Shown in pieces: positions 25,666-35,065 of a stretch of DNA of 64,000 nucleotides (position 1 is the first letter of the stretch; every line of letters begins with the position of its first letter). The stretch is from the NCBI GenBank assembly GCA_009711705.1, contig VENG01000024.1:1-64000 (forward strand), given 5' to 3'. The notes beneath the pieces are model-generated. The model saw only the letters and a program-made list of their open reading frames with translations. It ran no database searches and had not been told where the DNA came from. The stretch is from Bacillota bacterium. GTDB taxonomy: Bacteria > Bacillota > Desulfotomaculia > Desulfotomaculales > VENG01. The translations under genes and the position numbers were made by a program.

Positions 25666-25965
25666 ATGGCTAATGTCGAACTTGCTAAGTCGGTTTCACG
25701 GTACTTAGACAATAAAAAGAAATGCTCTCCTCCGTTAAGAGAAGAATTTATTCAAAGAATATTACTGATACCCGACGATATAGAGGTTGGTATCCCCCTG
25801 GTCGGCAATTTATCAGGTTGTTATAAAATACCCTTTGATTATAAACGTGTTTCTTATAGGATAGTTTATGAAGTTTTTGAGAACATGGAAAGAGCTGTAG
25901 TAGTATACTGCGGCCCTAGGGGCAATGCATATGATAGGGTTAAAAGGAAACTGAGAAGAAGATAG
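25666..25965 (+). CDS. RelE/ParE-family toxin
   Basis: A 99-aa protein with the compact RelE/ParE fold pattern: an N-terminal helix pair, then VGNLSGCYKIPF, the strand SYRIVYEVFE, and the C-terminal VVVYCGPRGNAYDRVKRKLRR. The GNAYDxVKRKL ending is characteristic of the YafQ/RelE-like group, which cleaves mRNA at the ribosome or, in ParE, poisons gyrase; the sequence does not decide between them. It pairs with the upstream antitoxin and is followed by its own terminator. Confidence 0.8.
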   Translation: MANVELAKSVSRYLDNKKKCSPPLREEFIQRILLIPDDIEVGIPLVGNLSGCYKIPFDYKRVSYRIVYEVFENMERAVVVYCGPRGNAYDRVKRKLRRR

Positions 25966-25990
25966 GCAGGTCTTTATGGCCTGCCTTTTT
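25964..25990 (+). terminator. Terminator of the toxin-antitoxin operon
   Basis: Stem AGGCAGG / CCTGCCT followed by TTTTTA; the left arm overlaps the toxin stop codon. Confidence 0.75.
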
Positions 25991-26013
25991 ATATAACAAC
26001 GACCGGAGGTTAA

Positions 26014-26045
26014 GGGCAAGTGGGGACGGTTCTTGCTTGCCCTAT
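26014..26045 (+). repeat. REP-like element, short copy C
   Basis: GGGCAAGTGGGGACGGTTC..CTTGCCC, the first hairpin of the element found at 21675 and 24176, cut short after CCTATG. The following 26046-26305 contains no gene that I can support. Confidence 0.65.
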
Positions 26046-26305
26046 GATAAGCCATTTGAAGATCAATTTACGTATCTCCACAGTGATAAACGTATGATAA
26101 TATAACGAAATCTTATAATGCCTCTTGTTTTTTGTGAAGGATAAACCTCCAAAGGTCAAACCTATTATCAAGGTTCCCGTTTTCAACTATGGCCAATCCG
26201 GTTAGCTGGTCCTAGATTTACCATCCCAGCAAAATCCTTGCCTTAAGTGCGGGTGAAGGAAGGGGTGAACGCCTTGTCCACCGACTAACCAAAAAAGAGT
26301 CCACA

Positions 26306-27559
26306 TTAACTGTGCACTCGAATGATTCTTGCCCCTACGGCATTATATTTATTTTCCATTCTTTCATATCCGCGGTCGATGTGTTCGGCCATGTCGATAA
26401 CCGAGCCATTTTCTCCCGCCATGGCCGCTAATACCAGGGCGGCACCGGCTCTTAGGTCGCTGGCCTCTACACAGGCACCGCTCAAGCGGGGGACGCCTCT
26501 GACGATGGCTGTTTGCCCTTCCACCCTTATATCTGCGCCCATACGGCGCAATTCCATTACATGCTTATAACGGTTTTCGAATACAGTCTCGGTGATTACG
26601 CTGGTGCCCTCGGATAAGGTTAAGAGGGCCATAATCTGAGGCTGCATATCAGTGGGAAAACCAGGGTAGGGCAGAGTCTTTATGTCAACCGCCTTGGGGT
26701 TTTCATGGGTGAATACCCTTACCCAATCATCTGCTATTTCCAAGCCAACACCGGCATCTTTAAGTTTTGCCGTTAACGGTTCTACGTGTTCCGGTATGAC
26801 ATTGGTTACCGTTAAGTCCCCCTGGGTAATAGCACCGGCTATGATATGAGTGCCGGCCTCGATTCTGTCAGGGATTATGGAATGTTCATTGCCGTGCAGC
26901 TTCTTAACTCCGTCGATTTTAATATTATCCGTTCCTGCACCCCTGACCTTAGCGCCCATACAATTAAGAAAATTTTGTAAATCTACTATTTCCGGTTCTT
27001 TGGCGGCATTACGAAGTATTGTTGTGCCCTGTGCCAGTACAGCGGCCATCATTAAATTCTCGGTAGCACCAACGCTGGGCAAATCCAGGTGAATGTCAGT
27101 ACCTTTTAGCTCTTTGGCCTCGGCGGTTATATAACCAAATTTTTCCTTTATCTCAACACCCAGTGTTCTTAAACCTTTAAGATGCAAATTCATGGGCCGG
27201 GAACCTATATTACAGCCACCAGGGTAACTTATTCTTGCCTGCCTTAGACGCCCCAGTAAAGATCCCAGGGCAAGATTTGATGCCCGCATTTTCCTCATTA
27301 AATCTTCGGAAATTTCATACCCGTGGATATTACGTGCATCAATACGCATTACATCTTTTTCCCAGCTAACAGTTGCACCCAAGTAGGTTAATACGTCTTT
27401 CATCACCTCTACATCTCTTAACCTAGGTACTTCTTTGATACAACATTCACCGTCAATTAATAAGCTCGCTGCTATAATGGGTAAGGCAGCATTCTTGGAA
27501 CCACTGACACGAATGGTTCCCTTCAGGGGATTTCCCCCGGAAATCATAAACCTGTGCAA
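26306..27559 (-). CDS. murA: UDP-N-acetylglucosamine 1-carboxyvinyltransferase MurA
   Basis: A 417-aa EPSP-synthase-fold enzyme that transfers enolpyruvate to UDP-GlcNAc, the first committed step of peptidoglycan synthesis. It opens MISGGNPLKGTIRVSGSKNAALP. The flexible loop with the catalytic cysteine reads SYPGGCNIGSRPMNLH, so the fosfomycin-sensitive Cys is present. TTG at 27559 follows CGGAGGTGACAG. It is the last gene of the dcw operon here, 17 bases after murB. Instead of divIB, ftsA and ftsZ, accessory DNA follows. Confidence 0.96.
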   Translation of the reverse strand: MHRFMISGGNPLKGTIRVSGSKNAALPIIAASLLIDGECCIKEVPRLRDVEVMKDVLTYLGATVSWEKDVMRIDARNIHGYEISEDLMRKMRASNLALGSLLGRLRQARISYPGGCNIGSRPMNLHLKGLRTLGVEIKEKFGYITAEAKELKGTDIHLDLPSVGATENLMMAAVLAQGTTILRNAAKEPEIVDLQNFLNCMGAKVRGAGTDNIKIDGVKKLHGNEHSIIPDRIEAGTHIIAGAITQGDLTVTNVIPEHVEPLTAKLKDAGVGLEIADDWVRVFTHENPKAVDIKTLPYPGFPTDMQPQIMALLTLSEGTSVITETVFENRYKHVMELRRMGADIRVEGQTAIVRGVPRLSGACVEASDLRAGAALVLAAMAGENGSVIDMAEHIDRGYERMENKYNAVGARIIRVHS

Positions 27560-27576
27560 TTGCTGTCACCTCCGCT

Positions 27577-28488
27577 TCAGTGTTCGCCCACCAATTGCAC
27601 CTCCAGGCAAAGGTTTATTCCGTATTCTTTCCAAACAAGGCTTTGCACTTTTTTTATTAAAATGAGCATATCCCTGGCTGTAGCCCTCTTCCGGTTGATA
27701 AAGAAGTTGGCGTGTTTCGTTGAAACCTGGGCATCACCGACCGCTAAGCCTTTGGCGCCCACCATTTCTATCAACCTCCCGGCAGAATCTCCGGGCGGAT
27801 TTTTAAATACACTCCCGGCATTGGGATAATTTAGGGGTTGGGTTTTCTTCCTTTTGCCGAGGTTATCTTCCGTTACCTTTTTAATAGTTTCCCTGTTACC
27901 TTTAACTCCTTCAAATACCGCTTCCACCACGGTGAGGGACTTTTCGCGCAGTTCACTGCTCCGGTAAGAAAAGTCTAATTCCGAGGCCATGTATTTTCTT
28001 ATATTTCCACTGTTGTCTATAGTAAGCACTTCACTCACCAGGTCTGCCATACACCAATTATTAGCACCGGCATTCATGGCCAGCGCTCCACCGACGGTTC
28101 CGGGTATACCGGCAGCGAACTCAAACCCTTCAAGCGCGTTTTCTCGTGCCAACGCAGCAAGCCGGGCCAATTTCACTCCGGCACCTGCTGTGATTCTATT
28201 ACCCTGCACCGAAAAATAGTCCATTCCCCTACCTATTTTTACTACTATACCTTTTACGCCGAGATCAGAGACTAATAAATTGCTGCCATGACCGATTACG
28301 GTCAAATCTATGCCGTTTTCCCGGGCATAGATAAAAATGGACTGCAAATCTTTAAGGCTTTGCGGCTCAACAAATACTTCCGCCGGCCCTCCTATTTTCC
28401 AACTGGTGTGGTTTTGCATGGACTCATTAGCTTTGATCGTTCCCGAAACTACGGAACGCAAGTCTTGCATTATTTCCCGGCCATTCAA
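27577..28488 (-). CDS. murB: UDP-N-acetylenolpyruvoylglucosamine reductase MurB
   Basis: A 303-aa FAD enzyme that reduces the enolpyruvyl group made by MurA to give UDP-MurNAc. The PCMH-type FAD domain shows IGHGSNLLVSDLGVKG and GFEFAAGIPGTVGGALAMNAG. The C-terminal domain has NYPNAGSVFKNP and GLAVGDAQVSTKHANFF, and it is of the type lacking the Tyr-loop insertion. TTG at 28488 overlaps the murC stop (TTGA), giving coupled translation. Confidence 0.95.
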   Translation of the reverse strand: MNGREIMQDLRSVVSGTIKANESMQNHTSWKIGGPAEVFVEPQSLKDLQSIFIYARENGIDLTVIGHGSNLLVSDLGVKGIVVKIGRGMDYFSVQGNRITAGAGVKLARLAALARENALEGFEFAAGIPGTVGGALAMNAGANNWCMADLVSEVLTIDNSGNIRKYMASELDFSYRSSELREKSLTVVEAVFEGVKGNRETIKKVTEDNLGKRKKTQPLNYPNAGSVFKNPPGDSAGRLIEMVGAKGLAVGDAQVSTKHANFFINRKRATARDMLILIKKVQSLVWKEYGINLCLEVQLVGEH

Positions 28489-29867
28489 TCTCTATTCTCC
28501 TTTAACCTTTCAACCAATTCCACACCAACGGTCCATATATTCCCCGCACCCATGGTCAAAACCATATCACCCGGTTGAACACAACCGGCCAAGTAATCAA
28601 CAATTTCGTCGCGAGTGATGAAAAAGCGGGCATCCTTCCCGCTGTTTTTCTTTATCGCACGTACTATCAACCCGGCGTTAACCCCTTCTATTGGCCTTTC
28701 TCCGGCACTGTATATCTCATTAATAATTATCTCGTCCACGCCGCTGAAAACCCGGCCGAAACGATCATATAATTGAGAGGTTCTGGTGTACCGGTGGGGC
28801 TGAAAGACTCCAATCAACCTTTTCGGGTTAACCTGCTTGGCTGCCTGTACGGTAGCCTCGATTTCACTGGGGTGGTGGGCGTAGTCATCAATTACCTTCA
28901 CGCCTCCTACCTCTCCCAAAAGCTGAAATCTCCGCCCGGCGCCCTTAAAGGACCGTAATGCTTCAGCTATCTGAGTGAAAGGTAGCCCTACGTGACGTCC
29001 CACTGCTACTGCAGACAAGGCATTAGCCAGGTTATGCTTTCCCGGGACGGTCAGTTTCAACTGACCAAGGCGGTCCCCCCGAAAATAAATTTCACCTATT
29101 GTACCGATACCGTTCAAATTGATCTCCCTGGCTATATAGTCGGCATCGCCGGAGTTTACGGCGTAAGTTATCACCGGTTTGTCATAACCTGCAATTGCCC
29201 GGCAAACGTTAGGGTCATCGACGCAAACTACGGCCAGCCCATTGGAGGGGACTTTGTCGAGAAAACGTTTGAAAGAAGCCTCTATTTCAGAAATACTGCC
29301 GTAATAGTCCAAATGATCATCTTCTATATTGGTAATCACTACTACTTCCGGAGATAGTTTTAAAAACGACCCGTCACTTTCGTCTGCTTCGGCCACCATA
29401 TAATCACCGCAACCCAATTTGGCATTACCGCCAATCTCAGTCAATTCACCTCCAATTACTATTGTAGGGTCCAGGTTATTCTTTTCCAATACAGTGGCCA
29501 ACATGGATGTGGTTGTTGTTTTGCCGTGAGCTCCACAGATGGCTATTCCCTTTTGCCGCTCCATCAAGAGGGATAATAAGTCTCCCCTGTGAATAACCGG
29601 GATACCCTTTTCCCTTGCTGCGACCAGCTCCGGGTTATCTTCGGGAATAGCAGTGGAAACAACTATAAGGTCCGGCGATTGCACGTTTTCTCTATGATGT
29701 CCTTTGTAGCATGCAGCTCCCAGGGACTCCAACCTTTCTGTCACCGGAGTTCGGTTTAAGTCTGAACCGGTAACCTCCCGGCCTAATTCTACCAGTATTT
29801 GGGCCAGGCCACTCATACCGGCGCCGCCTATGCCAATAAAGTGAATTTTATCCGGTATTGATTGCAC
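28485..29867 (-). CDS. murC: UDP-N-acetylmuramate-L-alanine ligase MurC
   Basis: A 460-aa Mur ligase with the Rossmann motif HFIGIGGAGMSGLAQ, the ATP loop CGAHGKTTTTSML and the Mg-binding AEADESDGSFL segment. It adds L-Ala to UDP-MurNAc. GTG at 29867 is preceded by AAGGAG at a slightly long distance. About 140 bases separate it from murG; that gap shows no open gene and could hold an internal promoter. Confidence 0.95.
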   Translation of the reverse strand: MQSIPDKIHFIGIGGAGMSGLAQILVELGREVTGSDLNRTPVTERLESLGAACYKGHHRENVQSPDLIVVSTAIPEDNPELVAAREKGIPVIHRGDLLSLLMERQKGIAICGAHGKTTTTSMLATVLEKNNLDPTIVIGGELTEIGGNAKLGCGDYMVAEADESDGSFLKLSPEVVVITNIEDDHLDYYGSISEIEASFKRFLDKVPSNGLAVVCVDDPNVCRAIAGYDKPVITYAVNSGDADYIAREINLNGIGTIGEIYFRGDRLGQLKLTVPGKHNLANALSAVAVGRHVGLPFTQIAEALRSFKGAGRRFQLLGEVGGVKVIDDYAHHPSEIEATVQAAKQVNPKRLIGVFQPHRYTRTSQLYDRFGRVFSGVDEIIINEIYSAGERPIEGVNAGLIVRAIKKNSGKDARFFITRDEIVDYLAGCVQPGDMVLTMGAGNIWTVGVELVERLKENRD

Positions 29868-30005
29868 AGGTAATCATCAACTCCTTCCAAAAGAACATCC
29901 GCCCAAACAAGATATGTTATATTATGCTGCTGTGAGGCTAGGTGTTACTGTTACCCTGGAAGGCCTGTCCCAAGATAACACCGCATCGTATAACAGATTG
30001 TGAAT

Positions 30006-31115
30006 TCACCCGGAAAGTAGCCTGTCAACATTTTTGATTATATCCTGTAAGGCCCGGGGCCGGCCCTCAGAGAGACTTGCCCCGGCCATTTCTTTTAGTT
30101 TTTCTGGGTTATTTATCATTGTATTTATTTTTTGCGCCAAAAGCCGGCCGGTAACCTCATCATCCAAGATCATCTCAGCCGCGTCCTTTCGAACAAGAGC
30201 ACGCGCGTTATATTCTTGATGGTTTTCCGCTGCATAAGGATAAGGAATCAGTACGGCAGGAATTCCACGCACGGTAATTTCGGCCAGGGTAGCCGCTCCC
30301 GCCCTGCAAATGATCAGGTCGGCTGCTGCCAGCGCCTCAGGCATTTCGTACAGGTAAGGAACAACCTTAATATTATCTTCGTTTAGAGTAACATTTAGGC
30401 GCCGGCACTCAGATATAAATTCACCTTGTTGTGCCTGCCCGGTAACGTGCAAAAATTTAATGTAATCGTTCGCATGCAGTTCTTTTAAAACTCCGGCCAT
30501 GGCCAGGTTTATACTTCGTGCCCCCTGACTTCCACCGAAAGATAGTACCAGCGCCTGCTGAGGCAGCACACCTAATTTTTCACGCGCTTGGTTCCGATCA
30601 GCCGTTAGTACTTCCGGACGCACAGGGAGTCCGGTAATTTGAACTCTTGCCCGCCGGGGAAAACGCCGGACAGAATCTTCAAAGGTGGTTGTAACTTGAC
30701 TGGCAAGAACAGATAATATACGGTTGGTGACCCCGGGCAGGGCATTTTGCTCGTGGATCAGGGTGGGCACCCGCAGAGAGGCAGCAGCAATTACCACCGG
30801 GCCACACACATAGCCGCCGGTTCCCACCACTGCACTTGGTTTGAATTTCTTAATTATTTTTCTGGCTTCCAGAGTACCTGTACCGGCGCGCCATAAGACC
30901 AGTAGATTCCTGGGTGTTAAACTCCGGCGCAATCCCGATAATCGAATTGATTGAAACGCCAAACCGGAACGGGGAACGATATCGGCTTCCAAACCCTTTT
31001 TTGTTCCAATATAAAGGATTTTAGCACCGGGGTACCTCTCCTGTAAACCCCGGGCTATTGCCAGCGCGGGATAGATGTGCCCCCCGGTTCCCCCACCGGT
31101 TATCACAAAACGCAT
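30006..31115 (-). CDS. murG: UDP-GlcNAc: lipid I transferase MurG
   Basis: A 369-aa GT28 glycosyltransferase that makes lipid II on the inner face of the membrane. It has the N-terminal glycine-rich loop FVITGGGTGGHIYPALAIA, GTGGYVCGPVVIAA, HEQNALPG, LSFGGSQGARSIN and the donor site AADLIICRAGAATLAEI. The frame is open 21 codons further, but ATG at 31115 follows AAGGAGTGGAGC. A tandem hairpin-rich repeat begins immediately upstream of this ribosome binding site. Confidence 0.95.
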   Translation of the reverse strand: MRFVITGGGTGGHIYPALAIARGLQERYPGAKILYIGTKKGLEADIVPRSGLAFQSIRLSGLRRSLTPRNLLVLWRAGTGTLEARKIIKKFKPSAVVGTGGYVCGPVVIAAASLRVPTLIHEQNALPGVTNRILSVLASQVTTTFEDSVRRFPRRARVQITGLPVRPEVLTADRNQAREKLGVLPQQALVLSFGGSQGARSINLAMAGVLKELHANDYIKFLHVTGQAQQGEFISECRRLNVTLNEDNIKVVPYLYEMPEALAAADLIICRAGAATLAEITVRGIPAVLIPYPYAAENHQEYNARALVRKDAAEMILDDEVTGRLLAQKINTMINNPEKLKEMAGASLSEGRPRALQDIIKNVDRLLSG

Positions 31116-31130
31116 TGCTCCACTCCTTAT

Positions 31131-31520
31131 AAAGAAGACTTGGTTCAGGTGGGGTTTTGACCCATACGTTGGGGACATTCCTCCGAAGGAGGTGTGTCCC
31201 CTATCCGCTAAACCTTAGTCGCACTTATTTCGAGCTACAGCCTGTTAGTCCCATTAGTTGGGGACATTCCTGTCCCCAGAAGCTTCAGCAGGTGTGTCCC
31301 CGACCCTAAGGGGGGGTCTTACAGGCTGTGCGAAGATAAAGAAGACTTGGTTCAGGTGGGGTTTTGACCCCATCTGAACCTTAGTCGCACTTATTTCGAG
31401 CTTACAGCCTGTTAATCCCATTAGTTGGGGACATTCCTGTCCCCAGAGAAATACCCAAGCTTCAGCAGGTGTGTCCCCTTTCCTTATGCGGGGTCGGGGT
31501 CTTACAGGCTGTGCGAAGAT
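31131..31520. repeat. Tandem pair of hairpin-rich intergenic repeats between spoVE and murG
   Basis: Two direct copies, 31131-31337 and 31338-31520, each begin AAAGAAGACTTGGTTCAGG and end ACAGGCTGTGCGAAGAT. Each contains an ACAGCCTGT / ACAGGCTGT outer stem around GGGGACATTCCTGTCCCC and GTGTGTCCCC pieces. Copy 1 also has the TTGGGGACATTCCTCCG-type hairpin found in the inverted repeats at 13890 and 16994. They lie inside the dcw transcription unit, directly ahead of the murG ribosome binding site. No gene is encoded. Confidence 0.85.
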
Positions 31521-31534
31521 CATTTTATAGACAT

Positions 31535-32650
31535 TCATCTGGGTTTTGTGTGTTTGGATATATTTAACAATATACCCATACCCATAAGTGTAAATACTAA
31601 AGATGTGCCTCCAAAACTTACAAACGGGAGGGTTATTCCGGTGATGGGCAGGGAACTGGTAACCACACCAATGTTTACTATGGCCTGCAGCACAATACCT
31701 GAAACAATACCGGCGGCAAGAATACTTCCGAAAGTATCGGGGCAGGTAATGGCCACCTTAAAACCCCGCCATAATAAAAGTATAAATAACAATATTACCA
31801 GTGAACCACCGATAAATCCCAGCTCTTCACCTATGGCCGCAAAAATAAAATCAGTATGCCGCTCGGGCAAGAACAGAAATTTAGAATGTCTTCCCTGGCC
31901 TAACCCAGTACCCATTAAGCCTCCTGACCCCAGCGACATCAGCGAGTTAATTATATGCCATCCGGCTCCGGTGGGGTCAGCCTCGGGATCAAGAAAAGCA
32001 AGAAAACGGCGCCTCCGATAAGGCTCCACCCAAATCGCCGTCAATACCAGAACCAAACCGACAGAACAAAGACTGCCCAGCTGAACACCCCGGGCACCGG
32101 CCACGAAACACATAACCACTATGGTACCCATTAAAGTAGCAGCCGTTCCCAGGTCGGGCTGAGCCAGAATTAAGGCTGCGGCCATACCTCCCACGGCTAT
32201 AAATGGCAGTAGTCCCTTTTTAAACATATGAATTTGATTTCTTTTGGCAGCCAGGCCATAGGCCGTAAAAATTATAATACATAACTTTACAAATTCGGAA
32301 GGCTGAAAACTTAAAGGACCTAGATTAAGCCATCGTCTTGCCCCCAGGTAAGATGCACCAACCCCGGGAACTAAAACAAGAACCAATAGTAAAAATGCGA
32401 CTATAAGCAGCAGGCCCACATGCTTCTTGAGCCGTGTATACTCATAATTCATCATTACAAACATAGCACTCAGGCCTAAGAGAGCCCATACAAATTGTTT
32501 TTTGAAAAAATAAAAAGAGTCTGCAAAGGGGCCTTCGGGGTCTCCTGCATAATAGGCACTGGAACTGAAAACCATAACCAATCCCATGCCTAAAAGCATC
32601 AAGATAGATAAGAAAAGAACGAAGTCAGGAGCCCTCTTCCCCAAGCGCAT
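31535..32650 (-). CDS. spoVE: SEDS-family glycosyltransferase SpoVE/FtsW
   Basis: A 371-aa protein with about ten membrane segments, opening DFVLFLSILMLLGMGLVMVFSSSAYY. SEDS signatures are LGARRWLNLGPLSFQPSEFVK, GLGQGRHSKFLFLPERHTDFIFAAIGEE and LPFVSFGGTSL. It polymerises lipid II into glycan strands together with a class B PBP, here probably SpoVD. The position between murD and murG is that of SpoVE in spore-formers, but the protein may also serve as vegetative FtsW. Confidence 0.92.
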   Translation of the reverse strand: MRLGKRAPDFVLFLSILMLLGMGLVMVFSSSAYYAGDPEGPFADSFYFFKKQFVWALLGLSAMFVMMNYEYTRLKKHVGLLLIVAFLLLVLVLVPGVGASYLGARRWLNLGPLSFQPSEFVKLCIIIFTAYGLAAKRNQIHMFKKGLLPFIAVGGMAAALILAQPDLGTAATLMGTIVVMCFVAGARGVQLGSLCSVGLVLVLTAIWVEPYRRRRFLAFLDPEADPTGAGWHIINSLMSLGSGGLMGTGLGQGRHSKFLFLPERHTDFIFAAIGEELGFIGGSLVILLFILLLWRGFKVAITCPDTFGSILAAGIVSGIVLQAIVNIGVVTSSLPITGITLPFVSFGGTSLVFTLMGMGILLNISKHTKPR

Positions 32651-32654
32651 AGTA

Positions 32655-34016
32655 TTACCCCCTCAGATCATTCACTACCTGCTTAAATAAGTTCCCACGT
32701 TCTTCGTAACTTTTAAACATGTCCCAACTGGCACAGGCGGGAGACAATAAAACTATGTCACCGGCTCCGGCCTCTCGCTGGGCAAGCAAGACCGCTTCTC
32801 GAAAATCTTTTACCCGTAAAACACGATTGCACCCGGCAGCCTTGGCTGCCTCTGCTATATCTTCAGCACTTTCCCCTAAAACAACAACTGCCTTAGCTTT
32901 TTCTTTAATTTTGCCGGCCAAAGCTTTAAAATCGCTGCCTTTATTTCGTCCACCGGCAATCAAAACTATTGGTGCCTCATATGCCTCAAGGGCCTTAATA
33001 CTGGCCTCAGGGTTAGTACCCTTAGAATCATTTATGTACATTACGCCATTTATTTCACCGACTAGTTCCAGACGGTGAGCTACCCCCGCAAAGGTCTGTA
33101 GGGTATGTGCGATGACTTCGGCCTTTACCTTCATAGCCAGGCTACTGGCCACCGCGGCCAGCGCGTTTTCCAAGTTATGGGCGCCGGGTAGGGCAAGTTC
33201 GGACACCGGTAAGATTTCCGTTGTCTCCCCGGTTTCCAACCTGGCCACAATTTTTTCCCGGTGGACAAAGACACCTCTTTCTAAACTATGCCGGCGGCTA
33301 AAAAATATGACCTGTCCCCTTGCCCACTTAGACAAGTCCCGGGTAATAGGGTCATCGTAATTCAGCACGGCATAATCACCTTGCTCTTGATAAGAAAAAG
33401 TATTTGCCTTAGCCTTAATATATTCTTCCATAGAGCCATGTCTGTCCAGGTGGTCAGGGGTTATATTCAATACCGCACCTACACGTGGACGGAAAGAAGT
33501 GGTAGTTTCCAGTTGAAAGCTGGAAACCTCTGCGACCACCATATCCTGTGGCCCGTAATCTTCTATCATATCCACCAGAGGAATTCCGATATTGCCCGCC
33601 ACAAGTGTCCTGTATCCCGCATCTTTAAAGATTTCACCCACTAGACTGGTGGTGGTTGTCTTTCCGTTAGTACCTGTTATAGCAACCACAGGGGCTTTGC
33701 TAAAACGCCAGGCCAGTTCCAGTTCGCCTATGACAGGAACCCCCGCTTCCTGCGCCTTTACTACGGGAGGCACAGTAAGCGGCACTCCCGGACTTACAAC
33801 CACTAAATCAAAAAGCGCGGCAGTTATTTTAGGGCAGCTGCCCAAAGAAAATACAACACCTTGCTCCCGCAGGTGTTCCAATGTACCGTTAAAAGCTTCC
33901 ACCGGCCTGGTGTCGGTCAGGACAGGCCGGGCACCCTTACCTGCCAAAAAACTAGCCGCTGCCGTACCACTCTTTCCGGCACCCACCACCAGTATTGATT
34001 TATCCTTTAAGTGCAT
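32655..34016 (-). CDS. murD: UDP-MurNAc-L-Ala: D-glutamate ligase MurD
   Basis: A 453-aa Mur ligase with the N-terminal KSILVVGAGKSGTAAASFLAG fold and the ATP loop AITGTNGKTTTTSLVGEI. The central LNITPDHLDRHGSMEEYIKAK block and the C-terminal INDSKGTNPEASIKALEAY and LLSPACASWDMFKSYEERG are typical of MurD. It adds D-Glu to the nucleotide precursor. It lies four bases before spoVE. Confidence 0.96.
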   Translation of the reverse strand: MHLKDKSILVVGAGKSGTAAASFLAGKGARPVLTDTRPVEAFNGTLEHLREQGVVFSLGSCPKITAALFDLVVVSPGVPLTVPPVVKAQEAGVPVIGELELAWRFSKAPVVAITGTNGKTTTTSLVGEIFKDAGYRTLVAGNIGIPLVDMIEDYGPQDMVVAEVSSFQLETTTSFRPRVGAVLNITPDHLDRHGSMEEYIKAKANTFSYQEQGDYAVLNYDDPITRDLSKWARGQVIFFSRRHSLERGVFVHREKIVARLETGETTEILPVSELALPGAHNLENALAAVASSLAMKVKAEVIAHTLQTFAGVAHRLELVGEINGVMYINDSKGTNPEASIKALEAYEAPIVLIAGGRNKGSDFKALAGKIKEKAKAVVVLGESAEDIAEAAKAAGCNRVLRVKDFREAVLLAQREAGAGDIVLLSPACASWDMFKSYEERGNLFKQVVNDLRG

Positions 34017-34057
34017 TCAACGTCATTCCTTCCGATGCTTATCTCTATTACAATTAC

Positions 34058-35065
34058 TTACGAAAAAGGGCGGCCCAGTCCCTGGAGACCGTAAATTCCG
34101 GCCAGAGCCAACACTGCCGATACCGTCCAGAAAGTAAATACTACCTTATTTTCACTCCAACCGCCCAGCTCAAAATGGTGGTGCAGCGGACTCATCCTGA
34201 AGACCCGCCGGCCAAAAACCTGGAAACTGATCACCTGGATGATTACTGACAGCGCTTCTATCACGTAAACTCCGCCGATAAGCAGTAGGAAAAGCTCACT
34301 CCCGGTTACAATGGCCGCTGCCCCCAGGCCACCGCCCAGAGCAAGGGAGCCTGTGTCTCCCATAAATACTTTGGCTGGGTAACGGTTGTAAAAGAGGAAT
34401 CCGAAACAGCCCCCCACCATTGCTGACATCACCAGGGCCACTCCCGGCTTTCCCGTTACTATTGCCACCACTGCAAAAGCTGAGGCCACTGCCGTAGTTA
34501 CCCCCGCAGCCAACCCGTCCAGCCCATCGGTCAAATTGACCGCATTGGCAGCCCCTACAATAACTAAAATACCGAAAGCCAGATACAGCCAAAGGCCTAA
34601 TTCAATATGTAATCCACCGGCTGATGCAAGGCCCGAAAAGGGAATACTGACAGCAGTATCCCTTCCCAGGTAAGTTAGACTCACAGCCACCACCAGTCCG
34701 GACAAAAAAATCTGCCCCGCAAGTTTTTCCCGGGCCCGCAAACCTAAAGATCTTTTCAACACAACTTTAAGAAAGTCATCCAGTAAGCCAATTAGACCAA
34801 ATCCCATTACTGCAATCAATACAATCAGGGCTTCCATTTGCCTGGTTAACCATAAAGTTGCTAACAAAATGCCCACCAAAAACATTATACCGCCCATTGT
34901 AGGTGTTCCTGCCTTGGCCATATGGCGGGAGGGGCCGTCACTACGTATATTTTGCCCAAATTTGAGCCGTCGCAAAAGGGGAATGGTAAAAGGCCCCAGT
35001 ACAAGGGTAGTGAAAAATGAAATTAAAAGTGCCTTAATTATTAAACCCGCCGCTTGTTGTTCCAC
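34058..35065 (-). CDS. mraY: Phospho-MurNAc-pentapeptide translocase MraY
   Basis: A 335-aa protein with about ten membrane helices. It has the conserved KAGTPTMGGIMFL, GLLDDFLK with the essential Asp pair, ANAVNLTDGLDGLAAG, the FMGDTGSLALGG loop and the cytosolic HHHFEL motif. It makes lipid I from UDP-MurNAc-pentapeptide and undecaprenyl phosphate. GTG at 35065 lies within the last codons of murF, behind TTGAGGAG. Confidence 0.96.
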   Translation of the reverse strand: MEQQAAGLIIKALLISFFTTLVLGPFTIPLLRRLKFGQNIRSDGPSRHMAKAGTPTMGGIMFLVGILLATLWLTRQMEALIVLIAVMGFGLIGLLDDFLKVVLKRSLGLRAREKLAGQIFLSGLVVAVSLTYLGRDTAVSIPFSGLASAGGLHIELGLWLYLAFGILVIVGAANAVNLTDGLDGLAAGVTTAVASAFAVVAIVTGKPGVALVMSAMVGGCFGFLFYNRYPAKVFMGDTGSLALGGGLGAAAIVTGSELFLLLIGGVYVIEALSVIIQVISFQVFGRRVFRMSPLHHHFELGGWSENKVVFTFWTVSAVLALAGIYGLQGLGRPFS

